Origin: Allobosea sp. Tri-44
GTDB taxonomy: Bacteria > Pseudomonadota > Alphaproteobacteria > Rhizobiales > Beijerinckiaceae
Assembly: GCF_004123845.1 (NCBI RefSeq)
Contig: NZ_NBDP01000030.1
Coordinates: forward strand, 496,001 to 560,000
Length of the DNA stretch: 64,000 bases
Direction: 5' to 3'
Part shown: piece by piece, positions 37,951 to 48,751 of the stretch
Layout: each line of letters begins with the position of its first letter
Numbering within the stretch: the stretch's first letter is position 1
Position numbers and translations under genes: made by a program
Notes under the pieces: model-generated
The model's input: only the letters and a program-made list of their open reading frames with translations
The model's database searches: none
What the model was told of the DNA's origin: nothing

Positions 37951-38946
37951 TCAGTTCACGACCCAGCCTTCGTTCTTGAAGACCTTGGCGTTGGCGGCCT
38001 CGTCCTTGGCGACGAACTCGGTGAGCTCCTTGCCCTTCATGAAGCGGGCGGTCTGCGCGGTGCGGGCAATGAACTCAGCCCATTCCGGCGTCTTGCTTAC
38101 CTTCTCCATGACGTCGGCATAGTAGGCGACGGCGTCAGCCGGAACCTCGGCCGGCAGCCAGACGGTGCGCGGCATCTGGAAGGCTTCGAGCGGCAGGCCC
38201 GCTTCCTTGCAAGTCGGGATGTCGCCCCAGCCCTTGCCGTCATGGATCGGGTCGCTCTTGGCGAGGCGCACCGGCGAGAAGACGCAGAGCGGCTTCACCT
38301 GGCCGGCCTTCCACTGGCCGATGTTCTCGTTCGGGTTGTTGGTGTTGGAATCGACATGCCCGCCGGCGAGCTGGGTCGCAGCCGCGCCACCACCCTGGAA
38401 GGGCACGTAGATCCATTTGGCGCCGGTCGCCTCCTGGATCATCGCGGTCAGCGTCTGGTCGGTATCCTTGGACTGGCTGCCGGCCATCTTGAAGCTGCCG
38501 GGCTTGGCCTTGGCCGCCTCGACATAGGCCTTGGCGTCGTTGAAGGGCGCGTCGCCCTTGACCCAGATCAGGAACTCGTCGAGCGCCAGCGCCGAGACCG
38601 GCGTCAGGTCGGAGAGCTTGTAGCCGAGCTTGGCGACATAGGGCAGCAGATAAGCGTTGTTGGTGCCGAAGACGACCTTGTGGGCATCGCCCTTGGCGCC
38701 CTTGCCGTAGATGTAGCCCTCGGCGCCGCTGCCGCCGCCCTTGTTGAGCACCACGACCGGCTGCTCGATGAGCTTGTGCTTGGCGATGATCGACTGGACG
38801 ATGCGGGCGAAATTGTCGGTGCCGCCGCCGGGCCCCGAGGTCACGACGAACTCGACCGACTTGGTCGGCTGCCAGGCTGCGGCCGGAACCACCGCGGCAA
38901 TGACGGAGGCAAGGGCAGCGCCCGCTGCAATGCAGAAACGTTTCAT
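37951..38946 (-). CDS. tctC: Tripartite transporter substrate-binding protein TctC (Bug family)
   Basis: A 331-residue periplasmic binding protein with an N-terminal signal peptide (MKRFCIAAGAALASV, with cleavage expected near AAA-WQ at about residue 25). The Bug fold motif SGPGGGTDNFAR is near residue 40, and ALDEFLIWVKGDAPF is characteristic. The start at 38946 has GGGAG upstream. A longer frame to 38994 would bury the signal. The ligand should be the carboxylate handled by the PdxA-like and DapA-like enzymes. Confidence 0.9.
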   Translation of the reverse strand: MKRFCIAAGAALASVIAAVVPAAAWQPTKSVEFVVTSGPGGGTDNFARIVQSIIAKHKLIEQPVVVLNKGGGSGAEGYIYGKGAKGDAHKVVFGTNNAYLLPYVAKLGYKLSDLTPVSALALDEFLIWVKGDAPFNDAKAYVEAAKAKPGSFKMAGSQSKDTDQTLTAMIQEATGAKWIYVPFQGGGAAATQLAGGHVDSNTNNPNENIGQWKAGQVKPLCVFSPVRLAKSDPIHDGKGWGDIPTCKEAGLPLEAFQMPRTVWLPAEVPADAVAYYADVMEKVSKTPEWAEFIARTAQTARFMKGKELTEFVAKDEAANAKVFKNEGWVVN

Positions 38947-39017
38947 GCTGTTTCTCCCTGGATGATTGTTTGGAAACGGGGCGCGGCTCTTCACGGCCGC
39001 TCTGCCGGGATTTTGGT

Positions 39018-40052
39018 TCAGGCGGCCTTGCGCGCCGCCTTGCCCTCGCTCGCCATCCTGATCGCGAGCGACAGCGCCGCGCGGGTGGCGCCAAGATTGG
39101 CGATGCCCTTGCCGGCAATCTCGTAGGCCGTGCCATGGGCCGGCGTGCAGATCGGGAACGGGAAGCCACCGATCAGCGTGACGCCGCGGTCGAAGCCCAT
39201 CAGCTTCATCGCGATCTGGCCCTGGTCATGGTACATGGTCAGCACCGCGTCGAAATCGCCATTCCTGGCACGCAGGAACACCGTATCCGACGGGAACGGC
39301 CCCTCGACCACGTAGCCCTTGGCCTTCGCCGCCTTCACCGCCGGCTCGATCACGTCGATCTCGTCGCGGCCGAAATTGCCGCCGTCGCCGGCATGAGGAT
39401 TGATGCCGGCCACAGCGATGCGCGGCGGGTTGAAGCCGGCGGCGCGCAGGTTCCGGTCAGCCAAGTCGAGCGCACGCAGGATGCGCTCCTGGGTGATGTT
39501 TTGAGCGACCTCCGAGAGCGGGATATGCGAGGTGACGCGGGCGTTCCAGAGCTTGTCCAGCACGTTGAATTCGCTGGCCGGCCCCTCGAATGCAATCGCG
39601 TCCCGCACGAAGCGAATCTCGTCGTCATAGCCGGGATAGGCGAAGCGCATCGCCGCCTTGTTGAAGGGGGTGAAGAACACTGCATCGGCCCTGCCGGATG
39701 CAGCAAGACGCAGCGCGCGGCGGAAATTGTCGGTCGCGGCCTTGCCACCGGCGAGTGTTGCCTTGCCGCGCTGGAGGTCGGCCGGATCGTGGTTCTTCAG
39801 GTCGACGAAGACCGCCTTTCCGGCATCGACCGGCAGGGCATCGCCCTCGCCCACAACATGCAGATCGGGCTTCAGGCCGGCATCGTCGGCGCCGAGCTGG
39901 AACAGGCGATAGTCGCCGAAGACGACATAACGAGCAGCTTTGCTGAGATCGGGCTCGGCCAGGATGCGGGCGGTGAGCTCGGGGCTGATGCCGGAGGGGT
40001 CGCCCAGGGCGACCGCGATCACCGGCAAGGAAGCCTGCGCCTTGATGTCCAT
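39018..40052 (-). CDS. PdxA-family 4-phosphohydroxyacid dehydrogenase (PdxA2-like)
   Basis: A 344-residue metal- and NAD-dependent oxidative decarboxylase of the PdxA family. The three metal-binding His lie in TSHIPLSEV, NPHAGDGGNFGRDE and MYHDQGQIAMK, and GDPSGISPE marks the N-terminus. Its operon place with TctABC and a DapA-like enzyme suggests the catabolic PdxA2 role (for example 4-phospho-D-erythronate type substrates) rather than vitamin B6 synthesis. However, no DUF1537 kinase accompanies it. ATG 40052 follows GGGAGGACGAG. It is the first gene of a six-gene leftward operon. Confidence 0.85.
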   Translation of the reverse strand: MDIKAQASLPVIAVALGDPSGISPELTARILAEPDLSKAARYVVFGDYRLFQLGADDAGLKPDLHVVGEGDALPVDAGKAVFVDLKNHDPADLQRGKATLAGGKAATDNFRRALRLAASGRADAVFFTPFNKAAMRFAYPGYDDEIRFVRDAIAFEGPASEFNVLDKLWNARVTSHIPLSEVAQNITQERILRALDLADRNLRAAGFNPPRIAVAGINPHAGDGGNFGRDEIDVIEPAVKAAKAKGYVVEGPFPSDTVFLRARNGDFDAVLTMYHDQGQIAMKLMGFDRGVTLIGGFPFPICTPAHGTAYEIAGKGIANLGATRAALSLAIRMASEGKAARKAA

Positions 40053-40124
40053 CTCGTCCTCCCGACGCCAGCCGCAGCCGGTTGCTTGCCGCTGGCCTAT
40101 CATGGGGGGCGTCGCGAAAGCAAG

Positions 40125-40142
40125 TATGCTGTATGCAGCATA
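40125..40142. promoter_or_regulatory. Candidate GntR operator between pdxA-like and gntR genes
   Basis: TATGCTG (40125-40131) and CAGCATA (40136-40142) are perfect 7-bp inverse complements around TATG. The site is 73 bp upstream of the pdxA-like start and 151 bp from the regulator start, well placed to control both. It fits the TGTATGCA-like centre common in FadR/VanR-type GntR sites. Confidence 0.6.
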
Positions 40143-40293
40143 ACCTAACTGCACTACCCTGCTGCGAGCCTGGTGGCGGCCTCACCTGTCCACAGGCGGG
40201 GCCGCCACCAGCCGGGAAGGCCACGTCGCAGCCGGACCGCTCGCGTTGACAGCGCGGAAGCACCATGCCGTACAGATACAAAGGAGAGCCGCG

Positions 40294-40980
40294 ATGACGA
40301 ACGAGGCCGGCATGTCGAGCGAGGCGCAGGACGTCTATCCGCGCATCACGCGCCGCACCCTGCACGAGGAGGTGCTCGAGCGGCTGCGCGACATGATCAT
40401 CGAGGGCAGGCTGGCGCCCGGACAGCGCATCAACGAAGGCGCCGTCGGCGCGCAGCTCGGCGTCTCGCGCACACCGCTGCGCGAGGCGATCAAGACCCTG
40501 GCGAGCGAGGGCCTCGTCGAGATCCAGCCGGCGAAGGGCGCCGTCGTCCGCAAGTTCTCGGCGCATGACCTGCTGCAGATCCTCGAAGTGCTGAAGACGC
40601 TGGAGCAGCTCGGCGGGCGGATGACCTGCGCGCAAGCGAGCGACGAGGCCATCGCCGCGATCAAGGCGATGCATGACGAGATGATGGAGCTCTACCGGGT
40701 CCGCAACCGGCTCGATTATTTCAAGCTCAACCAGGCGATCCACAGCGCCATCGTCACCGCTTCAGGCAATAACGTGCTGGTCGAGATGCACGGCACGCTG
40801 CAGGCCAGGATCAAGCGCCTGCGCTTCATCGGCAATGAAGGCCCGGAGAAATGGGCCGGCGCCGTGGCCGAGCACGAGGAGATGATCGAGGCCCTGCTGA
40901 AGCGCGACGGCGACGCGCTCGCCGTGATCATCGGCAAGCACATGGATTCGACGCTGGTGCGCGTGCGCGACGTGCTCTGA
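40294..40980 (+). CDS. GntR-family (FCD) regulator of the adjacent catabolic operon
   Basis: A 228-residue FadR-subfamily GntR protein. The winged helix is at residues about 22-90 (GAQLGVSRTPLREAIKTLASEGLV). The FCD ligand domain has the metal-binding residues in HSAIVTASGNN and KHMDSTL. ATG 40294 follows AAGGAGAGCCGCG. It diverges from the pdxA-tctCBA-macro-dapA operon and is likely its substrate-responsive repressor. Inference rests on gene order and the inverted repeat. Confidence 0.87.
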   Translation: MTNEAGMSSEAQDVYPRITRRTLHEEVLERLRDMIIEGRLAPGQRINEGAVGAQLGVSRTPLREAIKTLASEGLVEIQPAKGAVVRKFSAHDLLQILEVLKTLEQLGGRMTCAQASDEAIAAIKAMHDEMMELYRVRNRLDYFKLNQAIHSAIVTASGNNVLVEMHGTLQARIKRLRFIGNEGPEKWAGAVAEHEEMIEALLKRDGDALAVIIGKHMDSTLVRVRDVL

Positions 40981-41133
40981 GCCTGACGCCACTTCCCATT
41001 TCTGGATGCCCGGCTTCCACGGCAGGCGCCCCGACGCGCGCTTGCCGTAGAAACACGCCAGAATTCGGCCGCCAAACCTACTGGACACCACGCCTAATGG
41101 TTGAGTACTGTACGCTGAAGCAATCAAAGATAT

Positions 41134-41139
41134 TATAAT
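41134..41139 (+). promoter_or_regulatory. Possible -10 element upstream of aspT
   Basis: TATAAT occurs at 41134-41139 in a locally AT-rich stretch 64 bp before the aspT start. No good -35 match lies at the right distance, so the promoter is uncertain and may need an activator. Confidence 0.35.
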
Positions 41140-41202
41140 TTTACCAAATATTGCCTTCAGGCAACCTGGTTTCCGAAGACTTCGATGTCGAGGGACGCGC
41201 TC

Positions 41203-44501
<3,299 letters not shown>

Positions 44502-44549
44502 GCGCCCATGGCGCCGCGAATCTCCGCCGCCTGACCATGGAGAACGCCG

Positions 44550-44828
44550 ATGATCCAAAGGATCACCGGCGGCGCGCTCGCCGCGTCGGCCATCATCGCC
44601 TTGGCAGGAAGCCTGCCCGCGGGCCCGGCGGCGGCCTGCAACCGGATGGATGGCTGTATCCATGATACCCAGCTCGAGAATTACGGGATGATGCATGATG
44701 GCCGCATGGATGCGGCAATGCGCAACGGTGCGGCCAGCGTCGAAGCATTCCGATCGCTCGGCACAACGGTCCGCCAGGAGAAGCAGTCCCGGCCGGTTGC
44801 ACAGCGCCGGGACGGCCGACGCTTCTGA
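44550..44828 (+). CDS. Small exported protein, unknown
   Basis: A 92-residue protein with a signal peptide (hydrophobic residues 8-28, probable cleavage after PAAA at about residue 29). The mature part has two Cys (CNRMDGC), a Met-rich segment (GMMHDGRMDAAM) that could bind copper or another soft metal, and a basic Arg/Gln tail. It begins 48 bp after aspD on the same strand. No family is recognised. The Met/Cys/His pattern suggests a periplasmic metal-binding role, an inference only. Confidence 0.6.
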   Translation: MIQRITGGALAASAIIALAGSLPAGPAAACNRMDGCIHDTQLENYGMMHDGRMDAAMRNGAASVEAFRSLGTTVRQEKQSRPVAQRRDGRRF

Positions 44829-44862
44829 CCGACAAGCCGAGCCAGAAAACCAGCCGCTGCGC

Positions 44863-46095
44863 TCAGTGCCCGCTGAAGACGAGGGTCTTGATCGGCAACA
44901 CAAGCGCCTGGATGCGCAGCAGCATGGCGTGCACCAGCCCGACGGCGTCCACCGCATGGAGGGCGATGCGGCGAAGCGTGCCGGTGTCCTTGGCCGCGAT
45001 CACGTCATGGTTGTTGCTGTAGGCGTTGGCGATGCAGCTTGAGCCAGGCGTCACGCCGTCGAGCCCGTTCGGATAGAGCGGCTCGAGATAGGCGAGGATC
45101 GTTCCCGGCCGCACGACCTGCTGGGCGTCGATCAACTGCTCGCCGCTGCGGATCTGGCCTGCCGCGATGAAGTCCTGCACGCCGGTCACGACCATCGGGA
45201 TGACCGTCCAGGGCTTCGAAATGCAGGTGACCTCGGCGACCATCCCGACCTTGATGACCTGCGCCTCGATCTGGCCGAAGCCGGCCTGAAGCCGCCCGCG
45301 GCCGGCCTCCTCCGGGATGATCGCTCCGGCCGGGCGCATGAACGGGTTGACGATGTCGCCAGGCCGCAGCGTGAACTGCTCGACATGTCCGTTGAATCCG
45401 GCCCGCACGACCGTCTTGCTCAGCTCGACTTCGGCCTGCGCCAACGCAGCCTCGGCACTGGCCCGCTCGGCCGGGAGCAAGGTCGAGATTTTCGTCTGGG
45501 CAGCCGCCTGCGACGCCGTCGTTGAGGCAACGGCGGCCTCGCGCCCTGCCACGATGTTCTCGAGCCGCTCGATCTCGCGGGTCGCGACGATGTCGTCATT
45601 GCGCCGCTTCAGTTCGCGCTTGGTCTGGAGCTCGTCGAGCGCCTGCTGCAGCGCGCTTTTCGCCTCCTGGATCTTGCCGTCATAGGTGAGGATGTCGGCC
45701 TTCGCGACCACGAGCGCCGCGTCGACCTCGGCGAGCTTGCGCCGCGCCGTCTCGACCGCCGCCTGCTGGCTGGTGCTGTCGAGCGTGAAGATCGGCGCGC
45801 CCTGCGCCACCTTGCCGCTGACGCCGACATGGACCTGCGCCACCCGGCCGTTGATCTCCGGCACGATCGGAACGCTCCGGAAGAACACCGTGGCGCTGGT
45901 CGTCGAGGGATGGTTGTAGAAGATCACCGTGATCAGCCCGACCGTCAGCATGACGCAGGTGACGATGCCCCAACGCAGTTCGAACCAGGCCGAGTAGAGC
46001 GTGATCTCCTTGCCCAGCCGCTTGCCCTGACCATAGCGACGGTAGAGGTAATCCGGGACGATGGTGAAGAGCGCGCAGACGAGAAGTTCGAGCAT
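44863..46095 (-). CDS. HlyD-type membrane fusion/efflux adaptor
   Basis: A 410-residue periplasmic adaptor. An unusual N-terminus has a hydrophobic stretch (residues 1-12), a basic loop (YRRYGQGKRLGKE) and a membrane helix at about 44-64. The biotinyl-lipoyl half motif (VPEINGRVAQVHVGVSGKV) is next, followed by a coiled-coil hairpin at about 120-225 and the beta-barrel (VRAGFNGHVEQFTLRPGD). Unlike classical RND adaptors it has no partner pump nearby. It is paired with a 2-TM protein gene 12 bp upstream. A YibH/YiaV-like accessory adaptor is a possibility. Confidence 0.83.
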   Translation of the reverse strand: MLELLVCALFTIVPDYLYRRYGQGKRLGKEITLYSAWFELRWGIVTCVMLTVGLITVIFYNHPSTTSATVFFRSVPIVPEINGRVAQVHVGVSGKVAQGAPIFTLDSTSQQAAVETARRKLAEVDAALVVAKADILTYDGKIQEAKSALQQALDELQTKRELKRRNDDIVATREIERLENIVAGREAAVASTTASQAAAQTKISTLLPAERASAEAALAQAEVELSKTVVRAGFNGHVEQFTLRPGDIVNPFMRPAGAIIPEEAGRGRLQAGFGQIEAQVIKVGMVAEVTCISKPWTVIPMVVTGVQDFIAAGQIRSGEQLIDAQQVVRPGTILAYLEPLYPNGLDGVTPGSSCIANAYSNNHDVIAAKDTGTLRRIALHAVDAVGLVHAMLLRIQALVLPIKTLVFSGH

Positions 46096-46107
46096 CGCCC
46101 CCTCCCC

Positions 46108-46563
46108 TCAATGCTGGCCGGCTGGCGCGGAGGCCGCGATCGGCGCGGACGCCGGTTCGCCCTCCAGCGGGGCGATTCCATGCTCCACGTCGGAAGCGGC
46201 CTCGCCGCCGCGGCCCGGCGCGATACCGGCGATTTTCTCGAGCGCGCCTGCCATGCGGCTGAACATGCCGGAGAAGTCGGGAACGTCGATCAGAGCGAGC
46301 AGCAGGCCGATCACCCAGAACAGATGCACATGCGTGAACAAAGCGAGCAGCCCGAGCACGGCGACGATCTCGAATTGCAGCTTGTGGGATTTATGCGCGA
46401 TGCGCTCCGGCAAGGTATGCAGGCGCAGGAAGAGCAGGCCGATGCCCAGCACGGCGCCGATCAGGATGACCGCCGCGGCCACCATCAGATAATCCGTGCC
46501 GCCCGGATCGGTGATGAATGCCGGCAGGTGATGCGGCGCCACCGGGTGAGCCTGGTCAGCCAT
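46108..46563 (-). CDS. Two-TM inner membrane protein partnered with the HlyD gene
   Basis: A 151-residue protein with two predicted membrane helices (residues about 22-46 and 63-93) and a long Ala/Pro/Glu-rich cytosolic or periplasmic tail. The start 46563 follows GGGGGGATGAT. A longer frame to 46626 exists without support. The stop lies 12 bp before the HlyD start, so the two genes are co-transcribed. Function unknown. It resembles the small membrane partner found with YibH-type adaptors in topology only. Confidence 0.7.
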   Translation of the reverse strand: MADQAHPVAPHHLPAFITDPGGTDYLMVAAAVILIGAVLGIGLLFLRLHTLPERIAHKSHKLQFEIVAVLGLLALFTHVHLFWVIGLLLALIDVPDFSGMFSRMAGALEKIAGIAPGRGGEAASDVEHGIAPLEGEPASAPIAASAPAGQH

Positions 46564-46717
46564 ATCATCCCCCCGGATCGATCGACGACGTAGAGGCAGG
46601 TGACTGGCAATTCGAGCCAGAGTCAACTCGCTTCGCCCAGACCGACGCCAGGCGCCTTGACAGGCAGCCAGCCCTCGCTTCCGCTATCGGCAAGAAGCCG
46701 GCGAGGAAACGCCATCC

Positions 46718-47632
46718 ATGCTCACGTTGCGCCAGATCGAGGTGATCCGGGCGATCATGATCACCGGCACGATCGCCGGCGCGGCCAAGCTGCTCAACGT
46801 CTCGGCGCCCGGCATCAGCCGCTTGATGAAGCACACCGAGCGGACGCTCCGCCTCAAGCTGTTCGACCGCCGGCACGGGCGCTATGTGCCGACGCCGGAA
46901 GCCAAGGACATCTTCGAGCAGATCAACGGCGTCTACCGCAAGGTCGACGACCTGCACTCGATGCTGGCCCGGATCGAGCGCGGCGGCGATGTCGAGTTCA
47001 AACTCGGCTCGGTGCCGAGCATCTGCCATGTCATGGTGCCGCGCGCGATCGAGCGCCTCAGGCGCAAGCATCCCGACCTGCGCATCGATATCAACATCCT
47101 GAAGATCGAGGAGGCGCTGGATTATCTCCTGCTCGGCAAGGGCGAGATCGTGGCGATGAGCTACAAGCTCGATCATCCAGGGCTGGACTTCATGCCCTTG
47201 GCGATGGGTGAGCTGCTCTGCATCGTCCCGCAGAACCACGCACTCGCCGGCCGCACCAGCATCTCGGCCCGAGAGATCGTCACGCATCAGTTGATCGGCA
47301 TCGACCCGAACGATCCCTATGGCCGAATCATGAGCGAGATCTTCGAGCGCCAGAAGCTCCGCTACGACATGGCGATCAAGGCACGTTTCGGGACAACGGT
47401 CTGCACGCTGGTCCGGGCCGGCCTTGGCATCGCCATCATCGACCAGTTCACCGTGGCGCACGGCTCGATGCAGGGGATCGTCACCATCCCGATCGAGGAG
47501 CCGACCCATTTCCAGACCTATGTCGCGATGAAGAACGACAAGGCTCTCTCGCTCTACGCCGAAACCTTCGTCCGCCTGCTGCGCGAGGAAATGACTGCCG
47601 TCGTTTCAACAAGGGTTGTGGCAGAAAGATAA
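46718..47632 (+). CDS. LysR-family regulator, probable activator of the shikimate operon
   Basis: A 304-residue LTTR with the winged helix at residues about 3-62 (TGTIAGAAKLLNVSAPGISR) and an effector domain from about residue 90 (SVPSICHVMVPRAIE). The form resembles NocR/OccR-type regulators. It lies directly upstream of, and co-directional with, the shikimate dehydrogenase-ABC-quiC operon. Two copies of a 13-bp motif lie between its stop codon and the next gene. Control of that operon by an aromatic-precursor ligand is inferred from gene order and motif. Confidence 0.87.
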   Translation: MLTLRQIEVIRAIMITGTIAGAAKLLNVSAPGISRLMKHTERTLRLKLFDRRHGRYVPTPEAKDIFEQINGVYRKVDDLHSMLARIERGGDVEFKLGSVPSICHVMVPRAIERLRRKHPDLRIDINILKIEEALDYLLLGKGEIVAMSYKLDHPGLDFMPLAMGELLCIVPQNHALAGRTSISAREIVTHQLIGIDPNDPYGRIMSEIFERQKLRYDMAIKARFGTTVCTLVRAGLGIAIIDQFTVAHGSMQGIVTIPIEEPTHFQTYVAMKNDKALSLYAETFVRLLREEMTAVVSTRVVAER

Positions 47633-47642
47633 CATCAGGTTA
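47630..47642 (+). promoter_or_regulatory. 13-bp motif copy 1 (TARCWTCAGGYTA)
   Basis: TAACATCAGGTTA is a 4-bp inverted repeat (TAAC/GTTA) around ATCAG. It overlaps the LysR stop codon. A near copy lies 47 bp further on. Confidence 0.55.
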
Positions 47643-47688
47643 GGCTGTAGCGACGAATTGGTTATCGCGTTACGGCTGCAAATCGGTT

Positions 47689-47701
47689 TAGCTTCAGGCT
47701 A
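47689..47701 (+). promoter_or_regulatory. 13-bp motif copy 2 (TARCWTCAGGYTA)
   Basis: TAGCTTCAGGCTA is part of a 5-bp inverted repeat (TTAGC/GCTAA, 47688-47702). It matches copy 1 at 10 of 13 positions, and the two changes in the arms (A-to-G, T-to-C) are complementary, preserving symmetry. The centres are 59 bp apart, and the site is 101 bp before the shikimate dehydrogenase start. Confidence 0.55.
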
Positions 47702-47801
47702 ATGCGCAAGCCTGCCGAGACGGACGCCAACTAAAAGTAAGAGGCGGATTCACCGATCATGCTGATTCAGCCTGACCGGATCCGGCTCCAGAGGGAGTGG
47801 A

Positions 47802-48686
47802 ATGTCGACCATCGTCACCGCCAAGAAGAGCAAACGCGTCCTGCTCGGGCTGCTCGGCTCGCCGATCGCGCATTCGGCAACGCCAGCGGCGCAGGAAGCG
47901 GCGGCGCGTGCCGCCGGCATCGAGGCGCACTACCATCTGATCGAGGTCGCCGGCGCAGGGCGCGACGATCTCGTCGCCATGCTCGACGGCATCCGCCGGC
48001 TCGGCTTCTCCGGCATCAACGTGACCTACCCTTACAAGGAAGCGGTCCTGCCGCTGCTCGACGGGCTGTCCGACCAGGCCGCCGCGATGGGCGCGGTCAA
48101 CACCATCGTCGTCGACGGCGGAAAACTGACCGGCCACAACACCGACGCCACCGGCTTCGCCACCGCCTATCGACGGCTCGGCCGCCAGGATGGCGACAAG
48201 CCGGTCGCGATCATCGGCGCGGGCGGCGTCGGCAAGGCCATCGCCTTCGCGCTCGCCGGCAGCGGCGTCAGTCGCCTCAGGCTCTACGACACCGATCGCA
48301 GCAAGGCAGAAGCACTCGCGGCCGCCCTGGGCACACGCGTTGAGACCGTGATCTCCGACAGCGCCGAGGCTGCGGCCGAGGGAGCCGCGGGCATCGTCAA
48401 CGGCACGCCGATCGGCATGCTGCCGGACCGTGGCATCCCGATCGCGGCGGACGCGATCCTTGCGTCGCAATGGGTCGGGGACGCGGTCTATCACCCGCTC
48501 TTTACTCCGCTGCTGAAAGCGGCGCAAAAGGCCGGCGCCACCGTGATGACCGGGCGCGAGCTCGCAGTCCATCAGGGCGTCGACGCCTTCCGGTTGTTCA
48601 CCGGGCTGGAGGTTTCGGAGGCAGTCATCGGCGCGGCATTCGACGCCGTGATCGCGGCGCGCGAAGGCGCCCAAGTAGCCGCCTGA
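47802..48686 (+). CDS. Shikimate/quinate dehydrogenase, probably NAD-dependent and catabolic
   Basis: A 294-residue AroE-family enzyme. The catalytic Lys is in NVTYPYKEAV and the Asp in HNTDATGF. The dinucleotide loop is GAGGVGKAIAF. At the end of the second strand the sequence reads RLYDTDRSKAEALA. It lacks the Asn-Arg-Thr basic patch of NADPH-dependent biosynthetic AroE and carries an Asp as in NAD-dependent YdiB/QsuD. This, together with the downstream dehydroshikimate dehydratase and importer, points to oxidation of shikimate or quinate for growth. Biosynthesis remains possible only if no other aroE exists in the genome. Confidence 0.88.
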   Translation: MSTIVTAKKSKRVLLGLLGSPIAHSATPAAQEAAARAAGIEAHYHLIEVAGAGRDDLVAMLDGIRRLGFSGINVTYPYKEAVLPLLDGLSDQAAAMGAVNTIVVDGGKLTGHNTDATGFATAYRRLGRQDGDKPVAIIGAGGVGKAIAFALAGSGVSRLRLYDTDRSKAEALAAALGTRVETVISDSAEAAAEGAAGIVNGTPIGMLPDRGIPIAADAILASQWVGDAVYHPLFTPLLKAAQKAGATVMTGRELAVHQGVDAFRLFTGLEVSEAVIGAAFDAVIAAREGAQVAA

Positions 48687-48751
48687 GCACGACGACCCGG
48701 ATATCACCGGGCGGGGATCAAGAAACGACAAGACGAGTGGAGGGAACGAAA

